From positions 27,900 through 91,899 of the forward strand of contig NZ_CAMIAN010000004.1 of the NCBI RefSeq assembly GCF_946221155.1: 64,000 nt of DNA, read 5' to 3'. Origin of the DNA: an uncultured Corynebacterium sp. (GTDB lineage Bacteria; Actinomycetota; Actinomycetes; Mycobacteriales; Mycobacteriaceae). The notes beneath the pieces are model-generated. The model was not told the origin of the DNA. It saw nothing but the letters and a program-made list of their open reading frames with translations, and ran no database searches. This document shows, piece by piece, positions 1 through 7,296 of this stretch. Both the position numbers and the translations under genes were made by a program. Positions within the stretch are counted from its first letter, which is position 1; the number at the start of each line of letters is the position of its first letter.

Positions 1-99
1 GGCTGGGATAACCTGACGGTTCTGCCGATCGCCCCGCTGGTGGCCAAGACCATTCACGAGATCTTCGAGAATGGCTCTGTGACCACACTGTTTGAGTAG
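1..99 (+). CDS. prsA: Ribose-phosphate pyrophosphokinase, C-terminal fragment (cut by window edge)
   Basis: Only the last 32 codons are present, reading in frame 1 to a TAG at 97-99. The visible tail contains NLTVLPIAPLVAKTIHEIF and ends SVTTLFE, which I recognise as the C-terminus of actinobacterial PRPP synthetase. The enzyme makes PRPP from ribose 5-phosphate and ATP for nucleotide, histidine, tryptophan and arabinogalactan precursors. The position directly upstream of rplY and pth is the usual corynebacterial and mycobacterial order, which supports the call. Nothing can be said about the active site because it lies outside the window. Confidence 0.85.
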   Translation, partial: GWDNLTVLPIAPLVAKTIHEIFENGSVTTLFE

Positions 100-286
100 T
101 TTTAATCCCCGGTTGGGGGTGTGCTAACATACTTTCGAATCTCGGCGAGGGCTGAATTCTCACCCAGAATTTGGCCGTTATCGGCGCGAAAAGCACACTC
201 CCTCTACTTTTTGTGTGACGTAACCTTGAAAAGCGAGTCCGCTCGCGTGTGGGTGCGTGACCAATGAAACTGTGGGATGCATACAC

Positions 287-312
287 GCCGCGAGATATCG
301 CGGCATTTTTTA
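287..312 (+). terminator. Hairpin with T-run between prsA and rplY
   Basis: GCCGCGA (287-293) pairs with TCGCGGC (298-304) around a GATA loop and is followed by ATTTTTTA. It has the form of an intrinsic terminator. It lies nearer to rplY (67 nt from the start) than to the end of prsA (188 nt), so it could end a prsA transcript or act as an attenuator in an rplY leader. Confidence 0.55.
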
Positions 313-379
313 TGTCCGCGGTTGAAACGCAAGAGCGATTCAGAACAGATCTGAAGCACAAAAATTGAAGGAGAAAATC

Positions 380-1024
380 ATGGCTAACATTACCCGCCTA
401 AAGGGCGAGCTGCGCACCGAGTTCGGCAAGGGCGCTTCCCGCCGCCTGCGTCGTGACTTCCGCGTCCCGGCTGTTGTCTACGGCAACGACCTGGACCCGA
501 TGCACGTTCACGTGGACATCCTGGAGTTCCAGGCGATCCTGCGTAACGAGGGCGTGAACGCCGTTCTGGAGCTGGAGATCGAGGGTCAGGATCACCTGGT
601 CATGATCAAGGCTGTGGACCAGAACGTGCTGACCCTGGACGTGGATCACGCTGACCTGCTGAACGTTAAGCGCGGCGAGAAGGTTGAGGTTGACGTTCCG
701 GTTGTCTTCACCGGTCAGCCTGCTCCGGGCGCCCTGGTCACCCAGGAAGCAGACGTCATCACCCTCCTGGCTGACGTTCTGAACATTCCGGAAGAGATCA
801 CCGTCGATGTCGAGGGTAAGGAAATCGGCGACCAGATTCTGGCCAGCGACCTGCAGATGCCGGGCAACGCTTCCCTGGTTTCCGAGGAAGACACCCTGAT
901 CATCAACATCGTGGAGCCGGAGGAAGAGGAACTGCCGGAACCGGACGAGGAGGGCGAAGGCGCCGAGGGCGAGGCTGCCGAGGCAGCCGAGGAGGAGTCC
1001 GCAGAGGGCGAGTCCGAGGAGTAA
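380..1024 (+). CDS. rplY: 50S ribosomal protein L25 / general stress protein Ctc
   Basis: This 214-residue protein binds 5S rRNA in the large ribosomal subunit. The N-terminal 90 residues are the L25 beta-barrel (RTEFGKGASRRLRRD, VPAVVYG), followed by the TL5/Ctc-type C-terminal beta domain. The last 35 residues are almost entirely Glu, Ala and Gly, an acidic tail common in actinobacterial CTC-form L25. I chose ATG 380 because GAAGGAG at 367-373 sits 6 nt upstream; an in-frame upstream start at 365 would overlap that ribosome binding site. It is flanked by prsA and pth, as in other corynebacteria, and ends at a clear terminator. Confidence 0.95.
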   Translation: MANITRLKGELRTEFGKGASRRLRRDFRVPAVVYGNDLDPMHVHVDILEFQAILRNEGVNAVLELEIEGQDHLVMIKAVDQNVLTLDVDHADLLNVKRGEKVEVDVPVVFTGQPAPGALVTQEADVITLLADVLNIPEEITVDVEGKEIGDQILASDLQMPGNASLVSEEDTLIINIVEPEEEELPEPDEEGEGAEGEAAEAAEEESAEGESEE

Positions 1025-1045
1025 AGCACTCCCCCTTCACTCACT

Positions 1046-1087
1046 GGGCCACACCGCGTGCATGTTTCGCACCGGGTGGCCCTTTTT
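1046..1087 (+). terminator. Intrinsic terminator after rplY
   Basis: GGGCCAC (1046-1052) pairs with GTGGCCC (1076-1082), followed by TTTTT. The loop is long and can itself pair partly. It separates rplY from the pth pair. Confidence 0.75.
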
Positions 1088-1095
1088 GTTGTCTT

Positions 1096-1109
1096 TTCTT
1101 ATTGACGCC
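1096..1109 (+). repeat. TTCTTNNTGACGCC repeat, intergenic copy upstream of pth
   Basis: The sequence reads TTCTTATTGACGCC. It is an exact match to the consensus described under findings. A second, oppositely oriented copy lies 77 nt further on at 1186-1192, inside the start of pth. Confidence 0.6.
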
Positions 1110-1135
1110 ACCCACGGCCGTGGGGGCTGTCCGGG

Positions 1136-1765
1136 GTGGACAGTACAATGACCGTCAGTGAGCTAGAGAGAGGGCTGGAGACGGTGGCGTCACCAAACAA
1201 GAAACAACACACCAACAGCGATACGTGGCTGATCGTCGGACTGGGCAACCCCGGCGATAAATACGCCAACACCAGGCACAACGTCGGGCGAATGGTGATC
1301 GGCGAGCTGCTGGATCGGCAAGTACCAGCAGCCAGCCTGAATACCCACAAGAAGACGAACACGGACATTGCCGAGGTGACGATCGCGGGACGCAAGGTGG
1401 TTTTGGCGCAGCCGCGGACCTACATGAATGTGTCGGGTGGGCCAGTGCAGCAGCTGGCGGCGTTTTTCAAGATCCCGGCGGAGAACATCATCGTCGCCTA
1501 TGACGACCTCGAGGGCGATCCGGGGGCGGTGAAGCTGCGGCAGTCTGGCGGTGACAAGGGGCATAACGGGCTGAAGTCGATCACGAAGTCCTTAGGCACG
1601 AAGGACTACTGGCGACTGTCATGCGGCATTGGGCGCCCGCCCGGGCGCATGGATCCGGCGGCCTATGTGTTGAAGCCCTTCCCGAAGGCGGAGGCGGCGG
1701 ATGTCGCTATTATGTGCGCTGATGCAGCCGACGAGGTTGAGCGCACCCTCGGTGTGGGAAACTAG
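1136..1765 (+). CDS. pth1: Peptidyl-tRNA hydrolase, first of two tandem copies
   Basis: The enzyme hydrolyses peptidyl-tRNA released by stalled ribosomes and recycles the tRNA. The Pth fold is complete: GLGNPG near residue 37 with the substrate Asn, the catalytic His in TRHNVG (residue 48), TYMNVSG, the Asp in AYDDLEG, and GGDKGHNGLKSI. The length is 209 residues from GTG 1136, with about 30 residues before the fold. That extension makes the start doubtful: ATG 1148 and GTG 1184 are also possible and would give a protein closer to the usual 190 residues. The stop codon overlaps the GTG of the next pth by one base, so the two are translationally coupled. Confidence 0.9.
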   Translation: MDSTMTVSELERGLETVASPNKKQHTNSDTWLIVGLGNPGDKYANTRHNVGRMVIGELLDRQVPAASLNTHKKTNTDIAEVTIAGRKVVLAQPRTYMNVSGGPVQQLAAFFKIPAENIIVAYDDLEGDPGAVKLRQSGGDKGHNGLKSITKSLGTKDYWRLSCGIGRPPGRMDPAAYVLKPFPKAEAADVAIMCADAADEVERTLGVGN

Positions 1766-2490
1766 TGGCTGTGTCTTTCCTCCAATCTTTGTTTTCCGTT
1801 TTCCGCAAGAGCTCCGCACCTCAGGAGCATGTAGCCAAAAATGCAGGTGGCAAGCCCGCGAAACACACCAAGCTCACCGTCGTGGAATTGCAAGAGTTCG
1901 CCCCTGAGTGGATTGTGATCGGCCTGGGTAATCCCGGTGCCAAGTACGCGGAGACTCGGCACAATATCGGCTATTGGCCGATTGATCGCCTGGTTGAGCG
2001 ATTTGGGGCCCAGTGGCTACCGGTGGAGGGCCAGAAGGCTCAGGCAGCGCTGATCACGGTGGAGGAAACTCCCGTGGTTCTGCTCCGCTCTACGACGTAT
2101 ATGAACAATTCCGGAGAGGCGGTCGGACCGTTAGCTTCTGCGTTAAGCCTGCCGGCGGAGCGAGTCATTGTCTGCCACGACGAGCTGGACATCGCCACGG
2201 GCCAGGTGCGCATCAAGGATAAAGGCGGCGAGGGCGGCCACAATGGTCTACGTTCAATGACTGCAGAGCTGGGCACCCAGCACTACGTGCGCGTTCGCAT
2301 GGGCATCGGCCGTCCGCCTAAGGGAACGCCTGTGATTGATTTCGTCTTGAGCCCATTCGAGGATGCGGACATTGACCCGGAGAGCGGGTGGATGGAAAAC
2401 ACGCTTCGGGATTCGGTGGACTCAGTAACGCTCATCGTGAACAATGGCACAGACATTGCGAGAAACGATATTCACACACGCAAGCACTAA
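1765..2490 (+). CDS. pth2: Peptidyl-tRNA hydrolase, second tandem copy
   Basis: This paralogue of the preceding gene has 241 residues. All Pth active-site positions are retained: GLGNPG with Asn 56, TRHNIG with His 66, TYMNNSG, CHDELDIATG and GGEGGHNGLRSM. It should therefore be catalytically competent. It differs from the first copy by a 48-residue N-terminal extension, basic and with an amphipathic start (FLQSLFSVFRK), whose role is unknown. It starts with GTG at 1765, overlapping the pth1 stop. Two consecutive bacterial-type Pth genes occur in some corynebacteria. Why both are kept is not evident from the sequence. Confidence 0.92.
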   Translation: MAVSFLQSLFSVFRKSSAPQEHVAKNAGGKPAKHTKLTVVELQEFAPEWIVIGLGNPGAKYAETRHNIGYWPIDRLVERFGAQWLPVEGQKAQAALITVEETPVVLLRSTTYMNNSGEAVGPLASALSLPAERVIVCHDELDIATGQVRIKDKGGEGGHNGLRSMTAELGTQHYVRVRMGIGRPPKGTPVIDFVLSPFEDADIDPESGWMENTLRDSVDSVTLIVNNGTDIARNDIHTRKH

Positions 2491-2494
2491 TAAA

Positions 2495-2520
2495 TACTGC
2501 GCTGCAGGTAGCGCGCAGTA
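2495..2520. repeat. Inverted repeat between pth2 and the acyltransferase gene
   Basis: TACTGCGC (2495-2502) and GCGCAGTA (2513-2520) form a perfect 8-bp stem with a 10-nt loop just after the pth2 stop. There is no T-run after it, so it could be a weak terminator or an operator for the next gene. Confidence 0.45.
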
Positions 2521-2604
2521 ACAAGAAGACTCACGGGTTTTCGAGCTACCTAGCGTTAGTATTGATGAATCAATGCACTCGATCTTGCCTTTGGGAGATG
2601 CAAA

Positions 2605-5538
2605 GTGAAGCAGGTTTTTGGCCTACTGCGCGCTGTCCGTAACGCACGAACAGGTTCAGCGAAGTCGTCTCCTGAACAGCAGAAACAGCAGGAATCTGGT
2701 GTGCCTTCCGGGCCTTCTGTACCTCCTAAGCCGTCTGCAGTGCCCAAGGATTCCGCGGAGAAGGATCCGGCTCTTGAAAAGACGGAACCAAATAAGGCAA
2801 CTCCGGCGAAGCCTGCGCAGCGGGCATCTGCGCCGGAGGCCACTGAAGAAAAGAAGCCGGCCCCTGCGAAGCAGGAACCAAAGAAGGCGCCTTCCAAAGC
2901 GACCGCTCAACCACCGATCAAGCTCTCCGCAGCGGGCGCTCCCAAGGCTCCCTCTGCTCCGCAACCACCGAAAGCTCCAGCCCCGCCGAAGCAAAAACCG
3001 GCCAGGACACCCGCGGTCTCGCAGGCACCCAAGGAGCCAACTAAGGCTGATAAGACCGTTAAGGCCGCCAAGAAGCAGACAAGCCCTGCCCCCAAGCAGC
3101 CCGCTACTCCCCGACCAGCTGCGGCTGCACCAGCTATCAAACTCGGTAGCGTAGGTGCACCACCCGCTCCGGGGATTGCCCCTAGCACGGCGCGAAAGAC
3201 CCCGGCTCCCAAGGAGGCGGCCGCCGCGAAGCCTGCTCCCAAACAAGACCCCAAGCAAACGGCGAAGTCGCCCACAGCGAAGCCTGCACCCAAGCAGGTC
3301 GCCAAGCCGGCACCCAAGGAAGCGCCTGCACCCAAAAAAGCGACGTCCCCCGCGAAGCCGAAGGCGGAGCAAAAGCCAGTGCCGGCGCCAACTGCGAAGC
3401 AAGCGCCCAAGCAAACTGCAAAGCCCACGCCCTCACCGGTGCCCAAAAAGGCGCCAGCTCCAAAGCAAGCGCCCAAGCAAGCGGCGAAAGTGGAGCCGAA
3501 GCCGATGCCGCCAGCGGTGGAGAAGTCGGCGTCACAACCAAAAAAGCAGCCCGAACCGAAGCAGGTGGCAACGGCACAACCCGTACCACAGCAGAGCAGT
3601 GTGCCAGAAGCGCTGGCAATCCCCCCGGAGAATAAAACGGTCAAGAAGGATCGTCGTGCGCGCCTGCGCCAGGTCAAGGGGCTCGACGGCCTGCGTGGCC
3701 TCGCTGTGCTCGCGGTGGTGATTTATCACTTCTTCGGCGATATTCTGCCCGGCGGCTACCTGGGCGTGGACCTGTTCTTCGTTCTGTCGGGCTTCCTGAT
3801 CACTTCGCTGCTGGTGCGCGAGTACCGAGTAAGCAACACGATCAGCCTGAAGGACTTCTGGATCAGGCGTTTTCGCCGTATCCTCCCCGCCGCGCTGGTC
3901 ACACTGTTTATCGTCACCGCGATCGTCACTGCCATAGGCGGGGACATTGCCGTGGGCATCCGCGAGCAATTCCTGGGCACTCTGTTCTTCGTCAACAACT
4001 GGACGCAGATCGCCACCTCCCAGTCATACTTTGCGGAAAACGAGATCCAAGTTTTCGCCCATTACTGGTCGCTGGCGGTCGAAGAACAGTTCTACATCAT
4101 CTGGCCGCTGGTTACGCTCGGGATTTTCGTGTTCACTCAGCGCAGACTCCGCCGCAGTCCGCGCCGTGTCCCGATGCTGGTCACAGCGTTACTGGCCGCA
4201 CTTTCCGCTGCGGCTATGGCGCTGCTGTTTACCCCCGGCGAGGATCCGACACGTGTCTACTACGGCACGGATACGCACGCTTTTGGCCTGCTCACCGGCG
4301 CTTTCCTTTCGCTAGCAGTTACCTCCACGCGCAACGACCCGCGAGTGGATTCCTGGCCATCGGCAGGCAAGTTTGAGGCTCGCGTTGCAGGAGCGATCGG
4401 CGCCCTGGCGCTCGTCGGCTACGTGATCCAGCTGCTGTTTATGGGCGACGATCTGGCATTGACCTACCAGGGCGGACTGCTGCTAACCAGCGTTCTGGGC
4501 GTGCTAATGATCTGGGGCGTAATTCGCGAAACCGGCCCACTGACGTGGATCTTCCGCACCAATGTCATGCGCTGGCTTGGCCAACGCTCGTTCTCGTTGT
4601 ACCTGTGGCACTGGCCGGTAATCATGATTCTGCGTACTCTTTTTGACGCCGACGGTCACATGGATCACAAGTGGATTTTGGGGCTGGCGGCGGTGCCGAT
4701 CGCCCTGGTGGCTTCCGAGATTTCCTACCAGCACGTGGAAAACCCATTCCGCCGCCGCGGCTACAAGCAAACGTGGAAGGACTACTGGGGCTCCCGCCCG
4801 ACCTATCACGAGATCAATGAGGGCTTTAAGAAGGTCGCGTGGCCTCTCGTCCCCCTTCTCGTGGTGGCCTGCGTGGGCGGTGTGATCTACGGCGTGGTGA
4901 ACTCCAACGACAAGTCAGCACTGGAACAGGAACTCGACCAGCTGCAGCGCATGAACCAGCAGGCCAACAAGGGCAATGCTCCCGCCCCCGCCACTCCGCC
5001 GCCGGCGAGGGAAAAGAAGGCACCTGCTGTGCAAGGCAAGGACATCACCGCAGTGGGCGACTCCGTGATGCTGGCCGCCAGCGAAGCGCTGAATACCAAC
5101 TTCCCGGGCATCTACATCGATGCGGACGTCTCCCGCCACTACACCGCTGGCATGGGAGTGCTGCAACAACTAAACGATTCCGGCCAGCTGCGTAAGAATG
5201 TGTTCCTCGGCTTCGGCACCAACGGTCCGGCCTTCCCGGACCAGTTGGAGGAGATGATTAACCTCATCGGCCCCGACCGCCAGATCTTCATGGCCTTGCC
5301 CTACGGCGATCGTGAGTGGATGGCGCAGTCCCGCCAGGATGTGCTGGACGCAGCCAAGGCGCACGACAACGTCTACATCGCGGACTGGTGTGGCCATGCC
5401 CAGGCACACCAAGACATGCTGTTTGAAGATGGCGTACACCCGATGCCCGAGGGCGCGCAGGAATACGCGAAAGCCTTCGACGAGGCGCTGGCCCAGGCCG
5501 CAGACCACAAGAAGAAGACCACGACTACCTGCGCCTAA
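2605..5538 (+). CDS. OafA-type membrane acyltransferase with SGNH domain and long Pro/Lys/Ala-rich N-terminus
   Basis: The 977-residue protein has three parts. Residues 1 to about 350 are low complexity, dominated by Pro, Lys, Ala and Gln with recurring APKQ and AKPAPK units. Residues from about 355 to 755 form an acyltransferase-3 domain with about ten membrane segments; it opens with GLDGLRGLAVLAVV, the His in IYHFF and the FFVLSGFLI motif. Residues from about 810 form an SGNH hydrolase-like domain with GDSVM near 818 and a final Asp-x-x-His-like element in GVHPMPEG. Such proteins O-acylate cell-surface polysaccharides or peptidoglycan; the substrate here is unknown. The GTG start has GGGAG 8 nt upstream. 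The long head is the odd feature. Confidence 0.88.
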   Translation: MKQVFGLLRAVRNARTGSAKSSPEQQKQQESGVPSGPSVPPKPSAVPKDSAEKDPALEKTEPNKATPAKPAQRASAPEATEEKKPAPAKQEPKKAPSKATAQPPIKLSAAGAPKAPSAPQPPKAPAPPKQKPARTPAVSQAPKEPTKADKTVKAAKKQTSPAPKQPATPRPAAAAPAIKLGSVGAPPAPGIAPSTARKTPAPKEAAAAKPAPKQDPKQTAKSPTAKPAPKQVAKPAPKEAPAPKKATSPAKPKAEQKPVPAPTAKQAPKQTAKPTPSPVPKKAPAPKQAPKQAAKVEPKPMPPAVEKSASQPKKQPEPKQVATAQPVPQQSSVPEALAIPPENKTVKKDRRARLRQVKGLDGLRGLAVLAVVIYHFFGDILPGGYLGVDLFFVLSGFLITSLLVREYRVSNTISLKDFWIRRFRRILPAALVTLFIVTAIVTAIGGDIAVGIREQFLGTLFFVNNWTQIATSQSYFAENEIQVFAHYWSLAVEEQFYIIWPLVTLGIFVFTQRRLRRSPRRVPMLVTALLAALSAAAMALLFTPGEDPTRVYYGTDTHAFGLLTGAFLSLAVTSTRNDPRVDSWPSAGKFEARVAGAIGALALVGYVIQLLFMGDDLALTYQGGLLLTSVLGVLMIWGVIRETGPLTWIFRTNVMRWLGQRSFSLYLWHWPVIMILRTLFDADGHMDHKWILGLAAVPIALVASEISYQHVENPFRRRGYKQTWKDYWGSRPTYHEINEGFKKVAWPLVPLLVVACVGGVIYGVVNSNDKSALEQELDQLQRMNQQANKGNAPAPATPPPAREKKAPAVQGKDITAVGDSVMLAASEALNTNFPGIYIDADVSRHYTAGMGVLQQLNDSGQLRKNVFLGFGTNGPAFPDQLEEMINLIGPDRQIFMALPYGDREWMAQSRQDVLDAAKAHDNVYIADWCGHAQAHQDMLFEDGVHPMPEGAQEYAKAFDEALAQAADHKKKTTTTCA

Positions 5539-5549
5539 TGCCCACCCGC

Positions 5550-5555
5550 TAAACT
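5550..5555 (+). promoter_or_regulatory. Probable -10 element of prfC (leaderless or near-leaderless)
   Basis: TAAACT ends 10 nt before the ATG at 5566, which leaves no room for a ribosome binding site. GCCCAC and GTGGGC (5540-5562) flank it as an inverted repeat. Leaderless mRNAs are common in corynebacteria. Confidence 0.4.
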
Positions 5556-5565
5556 TGTGGGCATT

Positions 5566-7212
5566 ATGAGTACAACCGCATCCGAAGCCTCGCGCCGCCG
5601 CACATTCGCCGTCATCGCCCACCCGGATGCCGGTAAATCCACCCTCACCGAGGCGCTCGCGCTGCACGCCCACATGATCAAGGAGGCCGGTGCCGTGCAC
5701 GGCAAGGCCGGCCGCAAATCCACCGTCTCCGACTGGATGGACATGGAGAAAGACCGCGGTATTTCCATCGCTTCCTCCGCCCTGCAGTTTGAGTACGCCC
5801 CGGAGGGCCACGACGGCGATCCCTTCATGATCAACCTGGTTGATACCCCGGGCCACGCGGATTTCTCGGAGGATACCTACCGAGTTCTTTCCGCCGTGGA
5901 TGCCGCGGTGATGTTGATCGACGGTGCCAAAGGCTTGGAGCCACAGACACTAAAGCTGTTCCGCGTGTGCAAGGCACGCGGCCTGCCCATCGTTACCGTC
6001 GTGAACAAGTGGGACCGCCCCGGCCGCACTCCGCTGGAGCTAGTGGATGAGATCGTCAACGAGATCCAGCTGCAGCCCACTCCCCTGTTCTGGCCGGTCG
6101 GCGAGGCGGGCGATTTCCGCGGATTGGCGCGCATCAACGACGACGGTGAAGCCGAGGAGTACATTCACTTCCTCCGCACCGCCGGCGGTTCGACCATCGC
6201 CCCGGAGGAACACTACACCCCGGAACAGGCCGCTGAGCGGGAAGAAGACGTATGGGACACTGCCGCTGAAGAGGTGGAGTTGCTGGCCGCCGACGGCGCG
6301 CTACACGACCAGGAGCTGTTCTTGGAGTGCACTACTTCCCCGCTGATTTTCGCCTCCGCGATGCTGAACTTCGGCGTGCACCAGATTCTGGATACCCTCT
6401 GCGCTTTGGCTCCCGCTCCGGCGGGCCGCGATTCCGACCCGAAGGTGATCGAGGCTGCCGCAGGCGGAAACTCCGTCGCGGTAGACGAACACCGCGACCC
6501 CACCGACGATTTTTCGGGCGTGGTGTTCAAGGTGCAGGCGGGTATGGATCGCAATCACCGCGACTCCCTGGCATTCATGCGCGTGGTCTCCGGCGTATTC
6601 GAGCGCGGTATGCAGGTCACGCACGCGCAGTCAGGCCGTTCATTCTCTACGAAGTACGCCCTGACCGTCTTCGGCCGCACTCGTGCCACTGTGGAGGCCG
6701 CCTACCCCGGCGACATCGTGGGTCTAGTCAACGCTGGCTCGCTCGCCCCGGGCGATACGATCTACTCCGGCAAGAAGGTGCAGTTCCCACCCATGCCGCA
6801 GTTCGCTCCGGAGCACTTCCGCACGCTGCGCGCCAAATCGCTGGGCAAGTACAAGCAGTTCCGCAAGGCCCTCGAGCAACTGGATTCCGAAGGCGTTGTG
6901 CAGATTCTGCGTAACGACGCGCGCGGCGACGCTAACCCGGTCATGGCCGCCGTCGGCCCCATGCAGTTCGAGGTTATGCAAGCCCGGATGGACGTTGAGT
7001 ACAACGTCGAGACCGTGGCCGACCCCGTCCCTTACTCTGTCGCTCGTCGTACTGACGCCGAGTCCGCACCGGTGCTGGCCAAGCAGCGAGGCGTGGAGAT
7101 TTTCACCCGCACAGACGGGGAGCTCATTGCCCTATTCGGCGACAAGTGGAAGCTAGCCTTCGTGGAGAAGGAGCACCCGGAGCTGACGATGGAGACGTTG
7201 GTCGCCGACTAG
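5566..7212 (+). CDS. prfC: Peptide chain release factor 3 (translational GTPase)
   Basis: RF3 is the GTPase that removes RF1/RF2 from the ribosome after termination. The 548-residue product shows the G domain motifs AHPDAGKSTLTEAL (P-loop), DTPGHADFSEDTYR (G3) and NKWDRPGR (G4), followed by the EF-Tu-like domain II and the RF3 C-terminal domain with FRTLRAKSLGKYKQFRKALEQ. The length is slightly above the 529 of E. coli RF3. I prefer ATG 5566 to GTG 5557 because of the -10 element immediately upstream. The gene stands alone; the gap to the next gene holds a large inverted repeat. Confidence 0.95.
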   Translation: MSTTASEASRRRTFAVIAHPDAGKSTLTEALALHAHMIKEAGAVHGKAGRKSTVSDWMDMEKDRGISIASSALQFEYAPEGHDGDPFMINLVDTPGHADFSEDTYRVLSAVDAAVMLIDGAKGLEPQTLKLFRVCKARGLPIVTVVNKWDRPGRTPLELVDEIVNEIQLQPTPLFWPVGEAGDFRGLARINDDGEAEEYIHFLRTAGGSTIAPEEHYTPEQAAEREEDVWDTAAEEVELLAADGALHDQELFLECTTSPLIFASAMLNFGVHQILDTLCALAPAPAGRDSDPKVIEAAAGGNSVAVDEHRDPTDDFSGVVFKVQAGMDRNHRDSLAFMRVVSGVFERGMQVTHAQSGRSFSTKYALTVFGRTRATVEAAYPGDIVGLVNAGSLAPGDTIYSGKKVQFPPMPQFAPEHFRTLRAKSLGKYKQFRKALEQLDSEGVVQILRNDARGDANPVMAAVGPMQFEVMQARMDVEYNVETVADPVPYSVARRTDAESAPVLAKQRGVEIFTRTDGELIALFGDKWKLAFVEKEHPELTMETLVAD

Positions 7213-7245
7213 GCGGAGAAGCGATTCGTCGCGACCCCATCGAAT

Positions 7246-7289
7246 ATATTTGCACAATCCTTGCAACGTTTCGCATATTGTGCAAATAT
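7246..7289. promoter_or_regulatory. Large inverted repeat (candidate TetR operator) at the MMPL promoter
   Basis: ATATTTGCACAAT (7246-7258) and ATTGTGCAAATAT (7277-7289) are perfect 13-bp inverted copies separated by 18 nt and end 7 nt before the ATG at 7297. The left arm also forms a smaller palindrome, TTGCACAATCCTTGCAA. The region is AT-rich against a GC-rich background. A TetR gene follows the transporter, so autoregulated repression of this operon is likely. Confidence 0.7.
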
Positions 7290-7296
7290 TTTGCGC

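Noticed and set aside
2656..3677. Long open frames on the minus strand opposite the acyltransferase head (252 and 256 residues)
   Set aside because: They are Arg/Leu- or Gly/Ala/Cys-rich mirror products of the low-complexity Pro/Lys/Ala codons, with no domain and no ribosome binding site.
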